A DNA stretch of 64,000 nucleotides from Gaiellasilicea sp963749515. Its GTDB lineage: Bacteria > Actinomycetota > Thermoleophilia > Gaiellales > Gaiellaceae. Location: NCBI GenBank assembly GCA_963749515.1, contig CAVVMR010000014.1, forward strand, positions 62,001 to 126,000. Reading direction: 5' to 3'. Position numbers and translations under genes: made by a program. Below the pieces are notes generated by a model, which saw only the letters and a program-made list of their open reading frames with translations, was not told where the DNA came from and ran no database searches. This document shows positions 7,327 to 15,268 of this stretch, one piece after another (position 1 is the first letter of the stretch; each line of letters starts with the position of its first letter).

Positions 7327-7899
7327 GTGAACGTGCTCGTACTCGGCCCGCAGGGGTCGGGGAAGGGAACGCAGGCGAAGCGCATCGCGCAGGGTCACGG
7401 CATCCCGCATGTCTCGACCGGCGACATGTTCCGCGCGCTCGACGACACGAAGCCGCTCGGGCGCGAGGTGAACGAGATCATGGAGCGCGGCGAGCTCGTC
7501 CCCGACGGCATCACGATCCAGATGATCCAGGACCGCCTGGCGCACGACGACGCCCGCGAGGGATTCATCCTCGACGGCTTTCCGCGCAACCTCGCCCAGG
7601 CGGAGGCGCTCGACAGGATGCTCGACGAGATCGGCCGCACGCTCGACGTCATCTTCTTCTTCGACCTCGACGACGCGACCGCCAAGAAGCGGGCGCTCGG
7701 CCGCGCGCACGAGGAAGGCCGCACCGACGACACGCCGGCGTCGATCGAACGCCGGCTCGCCCTCTATCACGAGCAGACGGAGCCGGTAGTCGAGTACTAC
7801 CGCACGACCGGGAAGCTCGTGCCCCTGCACGCCAACCTGTCCGTCGAGGATGTGGCCAACGAGATCCAGAGCGCGTTGGATACCGTGGGGGCACGGTGA
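7327..7899 (+). CDS. adk: Adenylate kinase
   Basis: Catalyses ATP + AMP to 2 ADP. The P-loop is GPQGSGKGTQ at residues ~7-16, followed by the AMP-binding STGDMFRA and DGFPRNLAQAEAL motifs. The 190-residue protein has a short LID region without the four zinc cysteines. I place the start at GTG 7327, directly after the hairpin element, because the P-loop strand (VNVLVLGPQG) begins there; the longer in-frame start at 7213 would translate the element. The stop overlaps the map start. Confidence 0.95.
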   Translation: MNVLVLGPQGSGKGTQAKRIAQGHGIPHVSTGDMFRALDDTKPLGREVNEIMERGELVPDGITIQMIQDRLAHDDAREGFILDGFPRNLAQAEALDRMLDEIGRTLDVIFFFDLDDATAKKRALGRAHEEGRTDDTPASIERRLALYHEQTEPVVEYYRTTGKLVPLHANLSVEDVANEIQSALDTVGAR

Positions 7900-8660
7900 T
7901 AATCCGCAAGTCCGCCCAGGAGATCGCCAAGATGGCCGCGGCCGGCCGGGTCGTCGCCGAGACGATCGCGCACGTCGGCGAGCAGCTCGAGCCGGGGATC
8001 ACGACCGGTGAGCTCGACCGGATCGCCGAGGACGTCATTCGCTCCCACGGCGGGGTCCCGACCTCGCAGGGCTACCGCGGCTTTCCGGCCGCGATCTGCA
8101 TCTCGCCGAACGCGATGGTCGTGCACGGCATCCCGGGCGCCTACGAAGTGGCCGATGGCGACCTGATCACGATCGACGTCGGCGTCACGCTCGACGGCTA
8201 CATCGCGGACAGCGCGTACACCTTCGGCGTCGGCGAGGTCAGCGAGATCGGCCAGCGCCTGCTCGAAGCGGGCCGCGACGCGCTGATGGCCGGCATCGCG
8301 CAGGCGCGGCCCGGGAACCGCGTGGGCGACATCTCGTCTGCTGTGCAGCAGCACGTCGAGGGGCAGGGCTTCTCGGTCGTCCGCAGCCTCGTCGGCCACG
8401 GTGTCGGCCGCTACTACCACGAGGCCCCGCACATCCCGAATTTCGGCGCCCCGGGCCGCGGTCCGCCGCTCTCGGAAGGGATGACGCTCGCAATCGAGCC
8501 GATGATCACCGCCGGGCGGCCCGAGGTGTACGTGCACGACGACGAATGGTCGATTTCGACCGAGGATGGCTCCCTCGCAGCGCACTTCGAGCACACCGTC
8601 GCGATCACCGCCGAAGGGCCGCAGATCCTGACGGAGAACCGGGTCGCTCTGCTACGATAG
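7896..8660 (+). CDS. map: Methionine aminopeptidase, type I
   Basis: Removes the initiator methionine from nascent proteins. The 254-residue pita-bread enzyme has all metal ligands in order: Asp in ITIDVGV, Asp in IADSAY, His in VGHGVGRYYHEAPHIPNF, Glu in LAIEPMI and Glu in FEHTVAIT. The start is GTG 7896, overlapping the adk stop. The conserved spc-operon position secY-adk-map-infA supports the call. Confidence 0.97.
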   Translation: MIIRKSAQEIAKMAAAGRVVAETIAHVGEQLEPGITTGELDRIAEDVIRSHGGVPTSQGYRGFPAAICISPNAMVVHGIPGAYEVADGDLITIDVGVTLDGYIADSAYTFGVGEVSEIGQRLLEAGRDALMAGIAQARPGNRVGDISSAVQQHVEGQGFSVVRSLVGHGVGRYYHEAPHIPNFGAPGRGPPLSEGMTLAIEPMITAGRPEVYVHDDEWSISTEDGSLAAHFEHTVAITAEGPQILTENRVALLR

Positions 8661-8726
8661 GCGGCCGCGCGGCTCTGCGCCGTGCTTTGCTGCGCGTCAA
8701 GTTACGTCGTACCACGAGCGAGGTTA

Positions 8727-8948
8727 ATGCCAGTCAAGGAAGAGAAGATCGAGGTCGAGGGCGAGGTCGTCGAAGCACTCCCAAGCACAATGTTCAGGGT
8801 CCAGCTCGACGGTGGACACGCCGTTCTCGCAACGATCTCCGGCAAGATGCGCAAGCACTACATCCGCATCGCGCCCGGCGACCGTGTCAAGGTCGAGCTC
8901 TCTCCTTACGACCTCACCCGCGGCAGGATCACCTACCGCAACCGCTGA
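8727..8948 (+). CDS. infA: Translation initiation factor IF-1
   Basis: A 73-residue S1/OB-fold protein: KIEVEGEVVEALPSTMFRVQ, GHAVLATISGKMRKHYIRI, PGDRVKVELSPYDLTRGRI. IF-1 binds the ribosomal A site during initiation. The ATG at 8727 is preceded by GCGAGG and is chosen over an upstream in-frame start at 8682 because the family begins MPVKEEKIEVEG. TACGAT at 8653-8658, inside the end of map, could be a -10 box for an internal promoter. Confidence 0.97.
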   Translation: MPVKEEKIEVEGEVVEALPSTMFRVQLDGGHAVLATISGKMRKHYIRIAPGDRVKVELSPYDLTRGRITYRNR

Positions 8949-8962
8949 GGAGCACCGTTTCT

Positions 8963-9076
8963 ATGAAGGTCCGTCCGTCCGTGAAACCCATGTGTGAGCG
9001 CTGCCGCGTGATCAAGCGGCACGGGCGCACCATGGTGATCTGCACGAATCCGCGTCACAAGCAAAGGCAGGGGTAA
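8963..9076 (+). CDS. rpmJ: 50S ribosomal protein L36
   Basis: A 37-residue zinc-type L36: MKVRPSVKPMCERCRVIKRH, with CERC, a third Cys (VICTNP) and the final His in PRHKQRQG as ligands. It stabilises 23S rRNA around helices 42, 89 and 97. It is too short for most gene finders' default limits but is unmistakable between infA and rpsM. Confidence 0.96.
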   Translation: MKVRPSVKPMCERCRVIKRHGRTMVICTNPRHKQRQG

Positions 9077-9080
9077 CCAC

Positions 9081-9458
9081 TTGGCACGAATCGCCGGCGT
9101 CAACCTCCCGAACCAGAAGCGTCTGGAGATCGGGTTGACCTATATCTACGGGATCGGGCAGTCGACCGCGCAGAAGATCTGCAAGGCGCTCGAGCTCGAC
9201 CCGAACGAGAAGGTGAAGGACCTCACCGACGAAGAGGTCAACAAGCTTCGCGGCTACATCGACGGGGAGCTGCAGGTCGAGGGTGACCTCCGCCGCGAGC
9301 GCTCCCAGGCGATCAAGCGCCTGTCGGAGATCGGCTGCCTGCGCGGCATCCGGCACCGCCGAGGCCTGCCCGTGCACGGACAGCGGACGAAGACGAACGC
9401 TCGCACACGCAAGGGCCCGAAGAAGACCGTCGGCCGCGGGAAGAAGGCGAAGGTCTAG
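9081..9458 (+). CDS. rpsM: 30S ribosomal protein S13
   Basis: A 125-residue S13 beginning MARIAGVNLPNQKRLEIGL and containing the helix-two-turn-helix TYIYGIGQSTAQKI, then IKRLSEIGCLRGIRHRRGLP and the basic RTKTNARTRKGPKKTVG tail that touches tRNAs. TTG start at 9081, 4 nt after rpmJ. It abuts rpsK with no gap. Confidence 0.97.
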   Translation: MARIAGVNLPNQKRLEIGLTYIYGIGQSTAQKICKALELDPNEKVKDLTDEEVNKLRGYIDGELQVEGDLRRERSQAIKRLSEIGCLRGIRHRRGLPVHGQRTKTNARTRKGPKKTVGRGKKAKV

Positions 9459-9863
9459 ATGGCACCTCCTCGCAAGGCAGCGGCCCGTGGCCGCACGCGT
9501 CGCCGTGTCAAGAAGAACATCGCCGTCGGCCAGGCGCACATCAAGACGTCGTTCAACAACACGATCGTCGCTCTGACCGACAAGGACGGGAACGTGATCG
9601 CGTGGGAGTCGGCCGGCTCCGCGGGCTTCAAGGGCTCGCGCAAGTCGACACCGTTCGCCGCGCAGGTGACCGCCGACTCGTGCGCCCGCAAGGGCATGGA
9701 GCACGGCCTCCAGAAGGTCGAGGTCTTCGTCAAGGGCCCGGGCTCTGGCCGTGAGACGGCGATCCGCTCGCTGCAGGCCGCCGGACTCGAGATCCTCGGC
9801 GTCCGCGACGTGACCCCGCAGGCCCACAACGGTGTCCGCCCGCGGAAGCGCAGGCGCGTCTAG
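9459..9863 (+). CDS. rpsK: 30S ribosomal protein S11
   Basis: A 134-residue S11 with a basic N-terminus (RRRVKKNIAVGQAHIKTSFN), ITDKDGN-type VALTDKDGNVIAWESAG, KSTPFAAQ and C-terminal VTPQAHNGVRPRKRRRV. S11 is part of the 30S platform near the E site. Its TAG stop forms part of the left terminus (CTAG) of hairpin element B. Confidence 0.97.
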   Translation: MAPPRKAAARGRTRRRVKKNIAVGQAHIKTSFNNTIVALTDKDGNVIAWESAGSAGFKGSRKSTPFAAQVTADSCARKGMEHGLQKVEVFVKGPGSGRETAIRSLQAAGLEILGVRDVTPQAHNGVRPRKRRRV

Positions 9864-10027
9864 TGGCCCTCCTGGCAACAGTTAGTGCGCCTCTGGCGCG
9901 CGAGCCGCGGCGCATTGCCGCGTCCTCAGTCGCGTCCATGCCTTCAGGCATGGACGCTCCCTGCGTCCTTGCACTGCTTGCGTCTCGCACGCCAGAGACG
10001 CGAAACCGTCACCAGGAGAACCACTAG
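9860..10027 (+). repeat. Long-hairpin intergenic element, copy B
   Basis: The rpsK-rpsD gap is a 168-bp imperfect palindrome bounded by CTAG at both ends. Left arm 9860-9904 pairs with right arm 9984-10027 in blocks of 7, 7, 8 and 5 bp (CTAGTGG, CTCCTGG, CTCTGGCG, GCGAG). The apex is an 11-bp stem (9932-9942/9947-9957). The unpaired core tracts GCGTCCTCAGTCGC and GCTCCCTGCGTCCTTGC match copies A and C, while arm sequences differ. The rpsD Shine-Dalgarno AGGAG (10014-10018) lies in the right arm, opposite CTCCT, so folding would hide it. Confidence 0.82.
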
Positions 10028-10647
10028 TGGCCCGCGACCTCGGACCCAAGTGCCGCATCTGCCGCCGCGAGGGCATGAAGCTCTTCCTCAAGGGCGAGCG
10101 CTGCCTGACGGAGAAGTGTGCGATCGAGCGCCGCTCCTATCCGCCGGGCGAGCACGGCCGCGGCCGGATCAAGCAGAGCGAGTACCTGCTGCAGCTGCGC
10201 GAGAAGCAGAAGGCACGCCGGTACTACGGCCTGCTCGAGAAGCAGTTCCGCAACTACTACGTGAAGGCGACGAGGGGCACCGGTGCTCCCGGTGAAAACC
10301 TCCTCCGGATGCTCGAAACGCGCCTCGACAACGTCGTCTACCGGCTCGGCTTCGCGGGCTCACGCGCCCAGGCGCGCCAGCTCGTCCGCCACGGCCACTT
10401 CCAGGTCAACGGCCGCCGGGTGAACATCCCGAGCTTCGGCGTCCGCCCGAACGACGTCGTCACGATGAAGGCCGGCAGCCCCGCGGAGCAGACGATCCGC
10501 GACGCTACCGATCTCACCGCGTCCGTGGCTCCCTGGCTCCAGGCAGACCACGAGGGCCTCACCGGCAAGGTGTTGAAGTGGCCCGAGCGCGCCGAGATCG
10601 ACGCACCGGTCCAGGAATCACTGATCGTCGAGCTCTATTCCAAGTAA
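10027..10647 (+). CDS. rpsD: 30S ribosomal protein S4
   Basis: A 206-residue S4 of the zinc-binding class: the N-terminus has C9, C12, C26 and C31 (CRIC and CLTEKC). The S4 RNA-binding domain follows (RLDNVVYRLGFAGSRAQARQ, LVRHGHFQVNGRRVNIPS). S4 nucleates 30S assembly and in other bacteria represses the alpha operon by binding its mRNA. GTG start at 10027 directly at the end of hairpin element B, whose right arm provides the ribosome-binding site. Confidence 0.97.
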   Translation: MARDLGPKCRICRREGMKLFLKGERCLTEKCAIERRSYPPGEHGRGRIKQSEYLLQLREKQKARRYYGLLEKQFRNYYVKATRGTGAPGENLLRMLETRLDNVVYRLGFAGSRAQARQLVRHGHFQVNGRRVNIPSFGVRPNDVVTMKAGSPAEQTIRDATDLTASVAPWLQADHEGLTGKVLKWPERAEIDAPVQESLIVELYSK

Positions 10648-10688
10648 GCACGCAAGGACACTCTGTTTTCGGAAAAGAAGGGATCGCT

Positions 10689-11658
10689 TTGGCTACACGT
10701 ACCAGCCTGATGGACTTCCAGATTCCGCGGATCGTCCACGAGGAGATCAACGAGAATCGCGGCGTCTTCGTGATCGAGCCGCTCGATCGCGGCTTCGGCT
10801 ACACCTTCGGCAACTCGTTGCGCCGCGTGCTGCTCTCCTCGCTCGAGGGCGCAGCCGTGACCGCCGTCAAGATCGAGGGCGTTGCGCACGAGTTCACCAC
10901 GCTTCCGGGCGTGCGTGAGGACGTCACCGACATCATCCTCAACCTCAAGAACCTGATCTGCCTGCTCCACGGCGAGTCGCCCGAGGTCGAGGTGCACATC
11001 GCCAAGAAGGGTGCCGGCACCGTCACCGCCGCCGACATCCAGGCTCCCGCCGACCTCGAGATCCTGAACGAGGACCTCGAGCTGGCGCAGCTCAGTCGAC
11101 AAGGGCAAGCTCGAAATGACCCTGACGATCGGCCGCGGTCGCGGCTACGTTCCGGCCGAGCTCAACCGCGGCCCGGAGACGACGATCGGCGTCATCCCGA
11201 TCGACTCGATCTTCTCGCCCGTCCGGCGCGTCTCGTACGACGTCGAAGCGGCGCGCGTCGGCCAGCGCACCGACTACGACAAGCTCCGCCTCGACGTGAC
11301 GACGGACGGCTCGATCGAGCCCCGCGACGCGATCGGGCAGGCGGCCGAGATCCTGATCCGCCAGCTCGCGATCTTCACCGATCTCGACCGGATCGAGGGC
11401 TTCGCCGAGGCCGCCGCCGAGGCGGCCGGCACCGAGGCTCCGGCGGCGCACGGGATGGAGAACTTCCCGATCGAGGAGCTCGAGCTCGGCGTCCGCTCGT
11501 ACAACTGCCTCAAGCGCGTCGGCATCGAGACGATCGGCGACCTGGTCTCCAAGTCGGAGAACGAGCTCGCCGCGATCCCGAACTTCGGCAAGAAGTCGAT
11601 CGAGGAAGTCAAGGAGACGCTCGCCACCCAGGGCTTGTCCCTGAGAGGCGACGAGTAA
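10689..11658 (+). CDS. rpoA: RNA polymerase alpha subunit, frameshifted in this sequence
   Basis: The N-terminal domain (MDFQIPRIVHEEINENRGVF, GYTFGNSLRRVLLSSLEGAA) is in one frame from TTG 10689 to about 11095. The rest of the NTD (KGKLEMTLTIGRGRGYVPAE) and the C-terminal domain (LELGVRSYNCLKRVGIETIG, IPNFGKKSIEEVKETL) continue in the next frame to 11658. Removing one base near 11096 (CTCAGTCGAC) restores a continuous alpha of normal length. Alpha dimerises to nucleate RNA polymerase and is essential, so a sequencing or assembly indel is much more likely than a dead gene. It lies between rpsD and rplQ as usual. Confidence 0.93.
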
Positions 11659-11662
11659 CGAG

Positions 11663-12049
11663 ATGAAGCACGCCCGCGCAGGCAAGAAGCTGGGGCGCGA
11701 CTCCGCGCACCGGAAGGCGCTCTATTCGAACCTCGCGGGCGCGCTCATCACCCACGGGCGGATCCAGACGACCGAGGCGAAGGCCAAGGCCGTCAAGCCG
11801 TTCGCGGAGAAGATGATCACACTCGGCAAGCGCGGCGACCTGCACGCCCGTCGCAAGGCGCTCGCCGAGCTGCGCTCGCAGGACGTGGTGCACAACCTGT
11901 TCGCCGAGGTCGCGCCGCGCTTCGCCGAGCGGCCGGGCGGCTACACGCGCATCGTCAAGCTCGGCCAGCGGCAGGGCGACGCGGCCGAAATGGTCTACCT
12001 CGAGCTCGTGGACTACGAGCCCGAGACGGCCTTCGCCGTCCCCGGCTAG
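11663..12049 (+). CDS. rplQ: 50S ribosomal protein L17
   Basis: A 128-residue L17: MKHARAGKKLGRDSAHRKAL, LITHGRIQTTEAKAKAVKPF, and C-terminal GYTRIVKLGQRQGDAAEMVY. L17 lies at the exit side of the 50S and closes the alpha operon. The stop overlaps that of the convergent oxidoreductase gene, and no terminator hairpin is evident. Confidence 0.97.
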   Translation: MKHARAGKKLGRDSAHRKALYSNLAGALITHGRIQTTEAKAKAVKPFAEKMITLGKRGDLHARRKALAELRSQDVVHNLFAEVAPRFAERPGGYTRIVKLGQRQGDAAEMVYLELVDYEPETAFAVPG

Positions 12050-12918
12050 CCTCCCGCCACGGCCGGCGCCAGCTCGCGGCCGATCAGCTCGACCATCTCG
12101 ATGTCGGTGTGGTCGAAGTGCTGCAGCATGACCCGCTCGACGCCCGCTTCCTCGAAGGCGCGGAGCCGCTCGGCTGCCTCGTCGACTGTGCCGAGGATCG
12201 CCGCTTCGCCTCGGGACGCCTTGTACTCGTCGGGATCGACGTTCTGCCCCGCGCGTCCCAGCCGGCGTTGGATTCGCTCCCGCGCCTCGTCCGGGTCGCG
12301 GCCGATCGCACAGGCGGTCATCAGCGACAGCGGGATCGGATCGCGCCCCTCGCACGCCCGCGCGAGCTTCTCGCGGCGTTCGGCGCACTGCGCCGGCGTC
12401 GCCATCACCGTGTTGTACTCGTCGGCCCACTTCGCAGCCGGCCCGACCGTGCCTGAAAGGCCGCTGCCGCCGACGATCAGGTGCGGGCGCGGGCCGTCGC
12501 CCCAGTAGCCCCTCACCGCCTCGATCTGCTCGTTGAGCATCTTCACGCGCTCGCCCATCGGCGGGAACGGGAAGCCGAACGCCTCGTGCTCCGCCTCCAT
12601 CCAGCCGGTGCCCATGCCGAGGGAGACTCGGCCGCCGGAGATCTCGTACGCAGTCTTCGACGCGTTCGCCAGCACGGCCGCGGGTCTGAACGTCACCGGC
12701 GAGACGAGCGTGCCGAGCTCGATCGCCGACGTCCGCGCCGCCAGCGCCGGGACGACCGCCCAGGCGTCGAGCGCCGCGCGTCCGGGCTCGGTCTGCGAGA
12801 GGTAGTGGTCGGAGCGGAACAGGGCCTCCACGCCGTGCTTCTCGCAGGCCTCCGCAAGGGCGAGCCAGTGCTCCCAGGACACGCCCTCCTGACCCTCGAT
12901 CATCAGCGCCAGGCGCAT
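12046..12918 (-). CDS. LLM-class (luciferase-like) F420-dependent oxidoreductase
   Basis: A 290-residue TIM-barrel protein of the bacterial luciferase family. Visible motifs are the N-terminal MRLALMIEGQEGVSWEHW strand, LFRSDHY, VVPALAARTSAIELGTLVSP and the cofactor-site SGGRVSLGMGTGWMEAEHEAFGF. In actinomycetes such proteins usually use F420, though FMN is possible. The substrate cannot be predicted. TAGGAT at 12925-12930 lies 6 nt upstream of the ATG, so the mRNA is probably leaderless. It is one of four genes interrupting the usual rplQ-truA neighbourhood. Confidence 0.85.
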   Translation of the reverse strand: MRLALMIEGQEGVSWEHWLALAEACEKHGVEALFRSDHYLSQTEPGRAALDAWAVVPALAARTSAIELGTLVSPVTFRPAAVLANASKTAYEISGGRVSLGMGTGWMEAEHEAFGFPFPPMGERVKMLNEQIEAVRGYWGDGPRPHLIVGGSGLSGTVGPAAKWADEYNTVMATPAQCAERREKLARACEGRDPIPLSLMTACAIGRDPDEARERIQRRLGRAGQNVDPDEYKASRGEAAILGTVDEAAERLRAFEEAGVERVMLQHFDHTDIEMVELIGRELAPAVAGG

Positions 12919-12937
12919 CCGGGCATCCTATGGCGCA

Positions 12938-13285
12938 GTGAAGGTCGAGGGACTCGTGTTCGCAGGTGTGGGAACGCACGACAACGGCGGCGTTGCCCGC
13001 TTCCTGGGCGACGTGCTCGGCGTCGACGTGGAGACGACCGGCGACGTCCATCGGCTCGTCTTCGAGAACGGGAGCTCGCTCGCGCTCGTCCCACCGGACT
13101 ACGTCGAGCCGCCCTCCGACACGATCCTCGGCTTCCTCGTCGACGACCTGGAAGCCGCAGCCGCCGAGCTCGCCGCGAAGGGGATCGAGGCTGAGGGCGA
13201 GGTGGCCTCCGGCTGGGGCCTTCGGTACCAGCACTTCCGTGCACCGGACGGACGCCGGTTCGAGCTTCTGGACCGGAGAGCCTGA
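12938..13285 (+). CDS. VOC (glyoxalase/bleomycin-resistance) superfamily protein
   Basis: A 115-residue single-module VOC fold: VEGLVFAGVGTHDNGGVARF at the start, LRYQHFRAPDGRRFELLDR at the end with the typical terminal Glu metal ligand. The family includes dioxygenases, isomerases and antibiotic-binding proteins; the substrate is unknown. GTG start at 12938. The stop overlaps the ATG of the NfeD-like gene, so the two are likely cotranscribed. Confidence 0.75.
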   Translation: MKVEGLVFAGVGTHDNGGVARFLGDVLGVDVETTGDVHRLVFENGSSLALVPPDYVEPPSDTILGFLVDDLEAAAAELAAKGIEAEGEVASGWGLRYQHFRAPDGRRFELLDRRA

Positions 13286-13605
13286 TGCTCCTCGTCGTCG
13301 CGATCCTGCTTGCGGTCTTCGTTCTCGAAGAGCCGTGGACGTGGGTTGTCGTCCTCGCCGGCGCGACGTTCGAGCTGGGCGAGGCCTGGGCGCTCGTACG
13401 CTGGTCCAAGCGGCGAACCGCGGCCGTCGGGACGGAGGCCCTGATCGGGCGTCGCGCACTCGTCTCCACCGAATGCAGGCCCGTCGGCCAGGTGCGGGTG
13501 GCGGGCGAGCTCTGGCAGGCCCGCTGCGACGCCGGCGCGGACGTCGGGGACGAAGTGATCGTCAGGGCCGTCGAACGCCTGACGCTCGTCGTAGAGCCGT
13601 CCTAG
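13285..13605 (+). CDS. NfeD-like membrane protein with OB fold
   Basis: A 106-residue protein with an N-terminal hydrophobic hairpin (LLVVAILLAVFVLEEPWTWV and VVLAGATFELGEAWALV) and a C-terminal NfeD-type OB domain: IGRRALVSTECRPVGQVRVA, GELWQAR and VERLTLVVEP. NfeD proteins are small membrane proteins linked to stomatin-type proteases; no stomatin gene is seen nearby. The ATG overlaps the preceding stop. Confidence 0.7.
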   Translation: MLLVVAILLAVFVLEEPWTWVVVLAGATFELGEAWALVRWSKRRTAAVGTEALIGRRALVSTECRPVGQVRVAGELWQARCDAGADVGDEVIVRAVERLTLVVEPS

Positions 13606-13608
13606 GGC

Positions 13609-14501
13609 CTACCAGGTCACCGGCAGCGCCGTCACGCGGCGGAATCCTGGCGTCGCACGCCACTCGAGCTGGTCGCGAGGGACTGCAAGCCGCAGCTCCG
13701 GGAGGCGCCGGAACAGCGTCTCCAGCGCAACCTCGGCCTCGAGACGGGCGAGCGGCGCCCCGAGGCAGTAGTGGCTGCCCCGGCCGAAGGCGAGGTGCCG
13801 TGTGTCCTCCCGTGTCACGTCGAGCCGGTCGGGATCCGCGAAGCGGGCAGAATCGCGGCCGGCGGCACCCAGGATCGGGATCACGAAATCGCCCCTGCGG
13901 ATCGTCTGACCGCCGAGCTCGACGTCCGTCGCCGCCCAGCGGTTCAGGCTTCGCTCGACGGGGCCTTCGTAGCGCAGGACCTCTTCGATCGCCGGTCCCG
14001 GTCGGCCGCAGGGACTCCGAGCAGCTCGGCGATCACGATGATCGGCAACGGGAACGCATAGTCGGCCGACAGATCCATCGCACCGCGCGGCTCGACCGCG
14101 TCGATCAGCTCGTCGGCGATGGCCTGGATCCGCGGCCGCAGCTGCTCGACCCGCTTGGGCGTGAACGCCTTCGTCACGAGACGCCGGAGCCGCCGGTGGT
14201 CGTCGCCGTCACGGTTGAGCATGTGGTTCTCGATCGCCTCGAGCGCTGGAGGAGGTGCCGCGTCGCGCTCCGCGATCTCCGTGGCGCTCAGCGCGTTGCG
14301 CGGGTCGCGCACGAAGCGCTCGTCGTCGACCAGCACCGCCGCGACGTCCTCGTGCCGCGTGATGAACCAGATCGGAGTCTCGCCGTCGAGTCCGGGCTGG
14401 CGCAGAACCGGGTCCTGCTCGCGCATCTGCGCGAAGACGCAGGCCGGATCGGCGCGGAACTCCGGGCCGTAGAGGTCGTACTTGCGCTCGGTGGTGTCCA
14501 T
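13609..14501 (-). pseudogene. Cytochrome P450 with internal deletion and frame change
   Basis: The N-terminal half (from ATG 14501) is a bacterial P450 up to VIAELLGVPAADRD. The next bases jump to IEEVLRYEGPVERSLNRW in another frame, then continue VIPILGAAGRDSARFADPDR to the haem motif FGRGSHYCLGAPLARLE and the stop at 13609. The family normally has about 100 residues between these parts, including the I-helix with the oxygen-activating AGxxT motif. They are missing at the junction near 13995, and the reading frame is broken. The haem Cys and ExxR helix remain. TAAGCT 7 nt upstream of the ATG is a likely -10 box. A non-functional remnant is the simplest reading. Confidence 0.88.
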
Positions 14502-14526
14502 TCCAGCCAGCTTAGACTGCGCGCCC

Positions 14527-15246
14527 GTGGCCGCAAAGACTCTGAAACTGACGCTCGAGTACGACGGCAGCAGCTTCCGCGGTTGGGCACGGCAGCCGGA
14601 TGAGCGCACGATCGAGGGCGTCGTGCGCGCTGCGCTCGACGCGGTCTTTCCCGGCTGGGACGGGCTCGAGGTCGCCGGACGAACCGACACCGGCGTCCAC
14701 GCCACCGGCCAGGTGGCGAGTGTCCGGACGGCGGGCGGACCGCCGCCGGAGAACGCGGCCAAGGCGCTCAACGCGGTTCTGCCGGACGACGTCGCCGTCG
14801 TCCACGCCGAGCCGGCGAGCGACGACTTCGGCGCCCGCTACTCGGCACGCTCGCGTGCGTACCGGTACCGGATTCTCCGCCGCCGCGTGCGCTCGCCCTT
14901 CGAGGCGCGGCGGGCGCTCTGGTGGCCGAAGCCGATCGACCGGAATGCTCTGGACGCAGCCGCCGCGCTGCTGCCCGGGACGCACGACTTCACCGCCTTC
15001 ACGCCGACCGACACGGAGCACAGGCGCTTCGAGCGGACGGTCCTCGCTGCCGCGTGGGAGGAGCACGGCGAGGAGCTCCACTTCACGATCGAGGCCGTGA
15101 GCTTCCTCCGCCACATGGTTCGGATCCTCGTGGGCACGATGCTCGAGGGCCTCGAGCTCGAGCCGTTGCTCGCGGGCCGTCCGCGCAGCGACGCGGGCAA
15201 GACCGCCCCGCCGTGGGGTCTCTATCTGGAGCGGGTCGAGTACTGA
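14527..15246 (+). CDS. truA: tRNA pseudouridine synthase A
   Basis: Converts U38-U40 in the tRNA anticodon arm to pseudouridine. The 239-residue protein begins KTLKLTLEYDGSSFRGWARQ. The catalytic Asp lies in GRTDTGVHA; further TruA motifs are FGARYSARSRAYRYRI, HDFTAFT and FLRHMVRILVGTML. I choose GTG 14527, which lies 8 nt after TAGACT (14513-14518), over an upstream in-frame start at 14482. TruA commonly follows rplQ; here 2.5 kb intervene. Confidence 0.95.
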   Translation: MAAKTLKLTLEYDGSSFRGWARQPDERTIEGVVRAALDAVFPGWDGLEVAGRTDTGVHATGQVASVRTAGGPPPENAAKALNAVLPDDVAVVHAEPASDDFGARYSARSRAYRYRILRRRVRSPFEARRALWWPKPIDRNALDAAAALLPGTHDFTAFTPTDTEHRRFERTVLAAAWEEHGEELHFTIEAVSFLRHMVRILVGTMLEGLELEPLLAGRPRSDAGKTAPPWGLYLERVEY

Positions 15247-15268
15247 ACGCATCGCTACGATCGATCGC

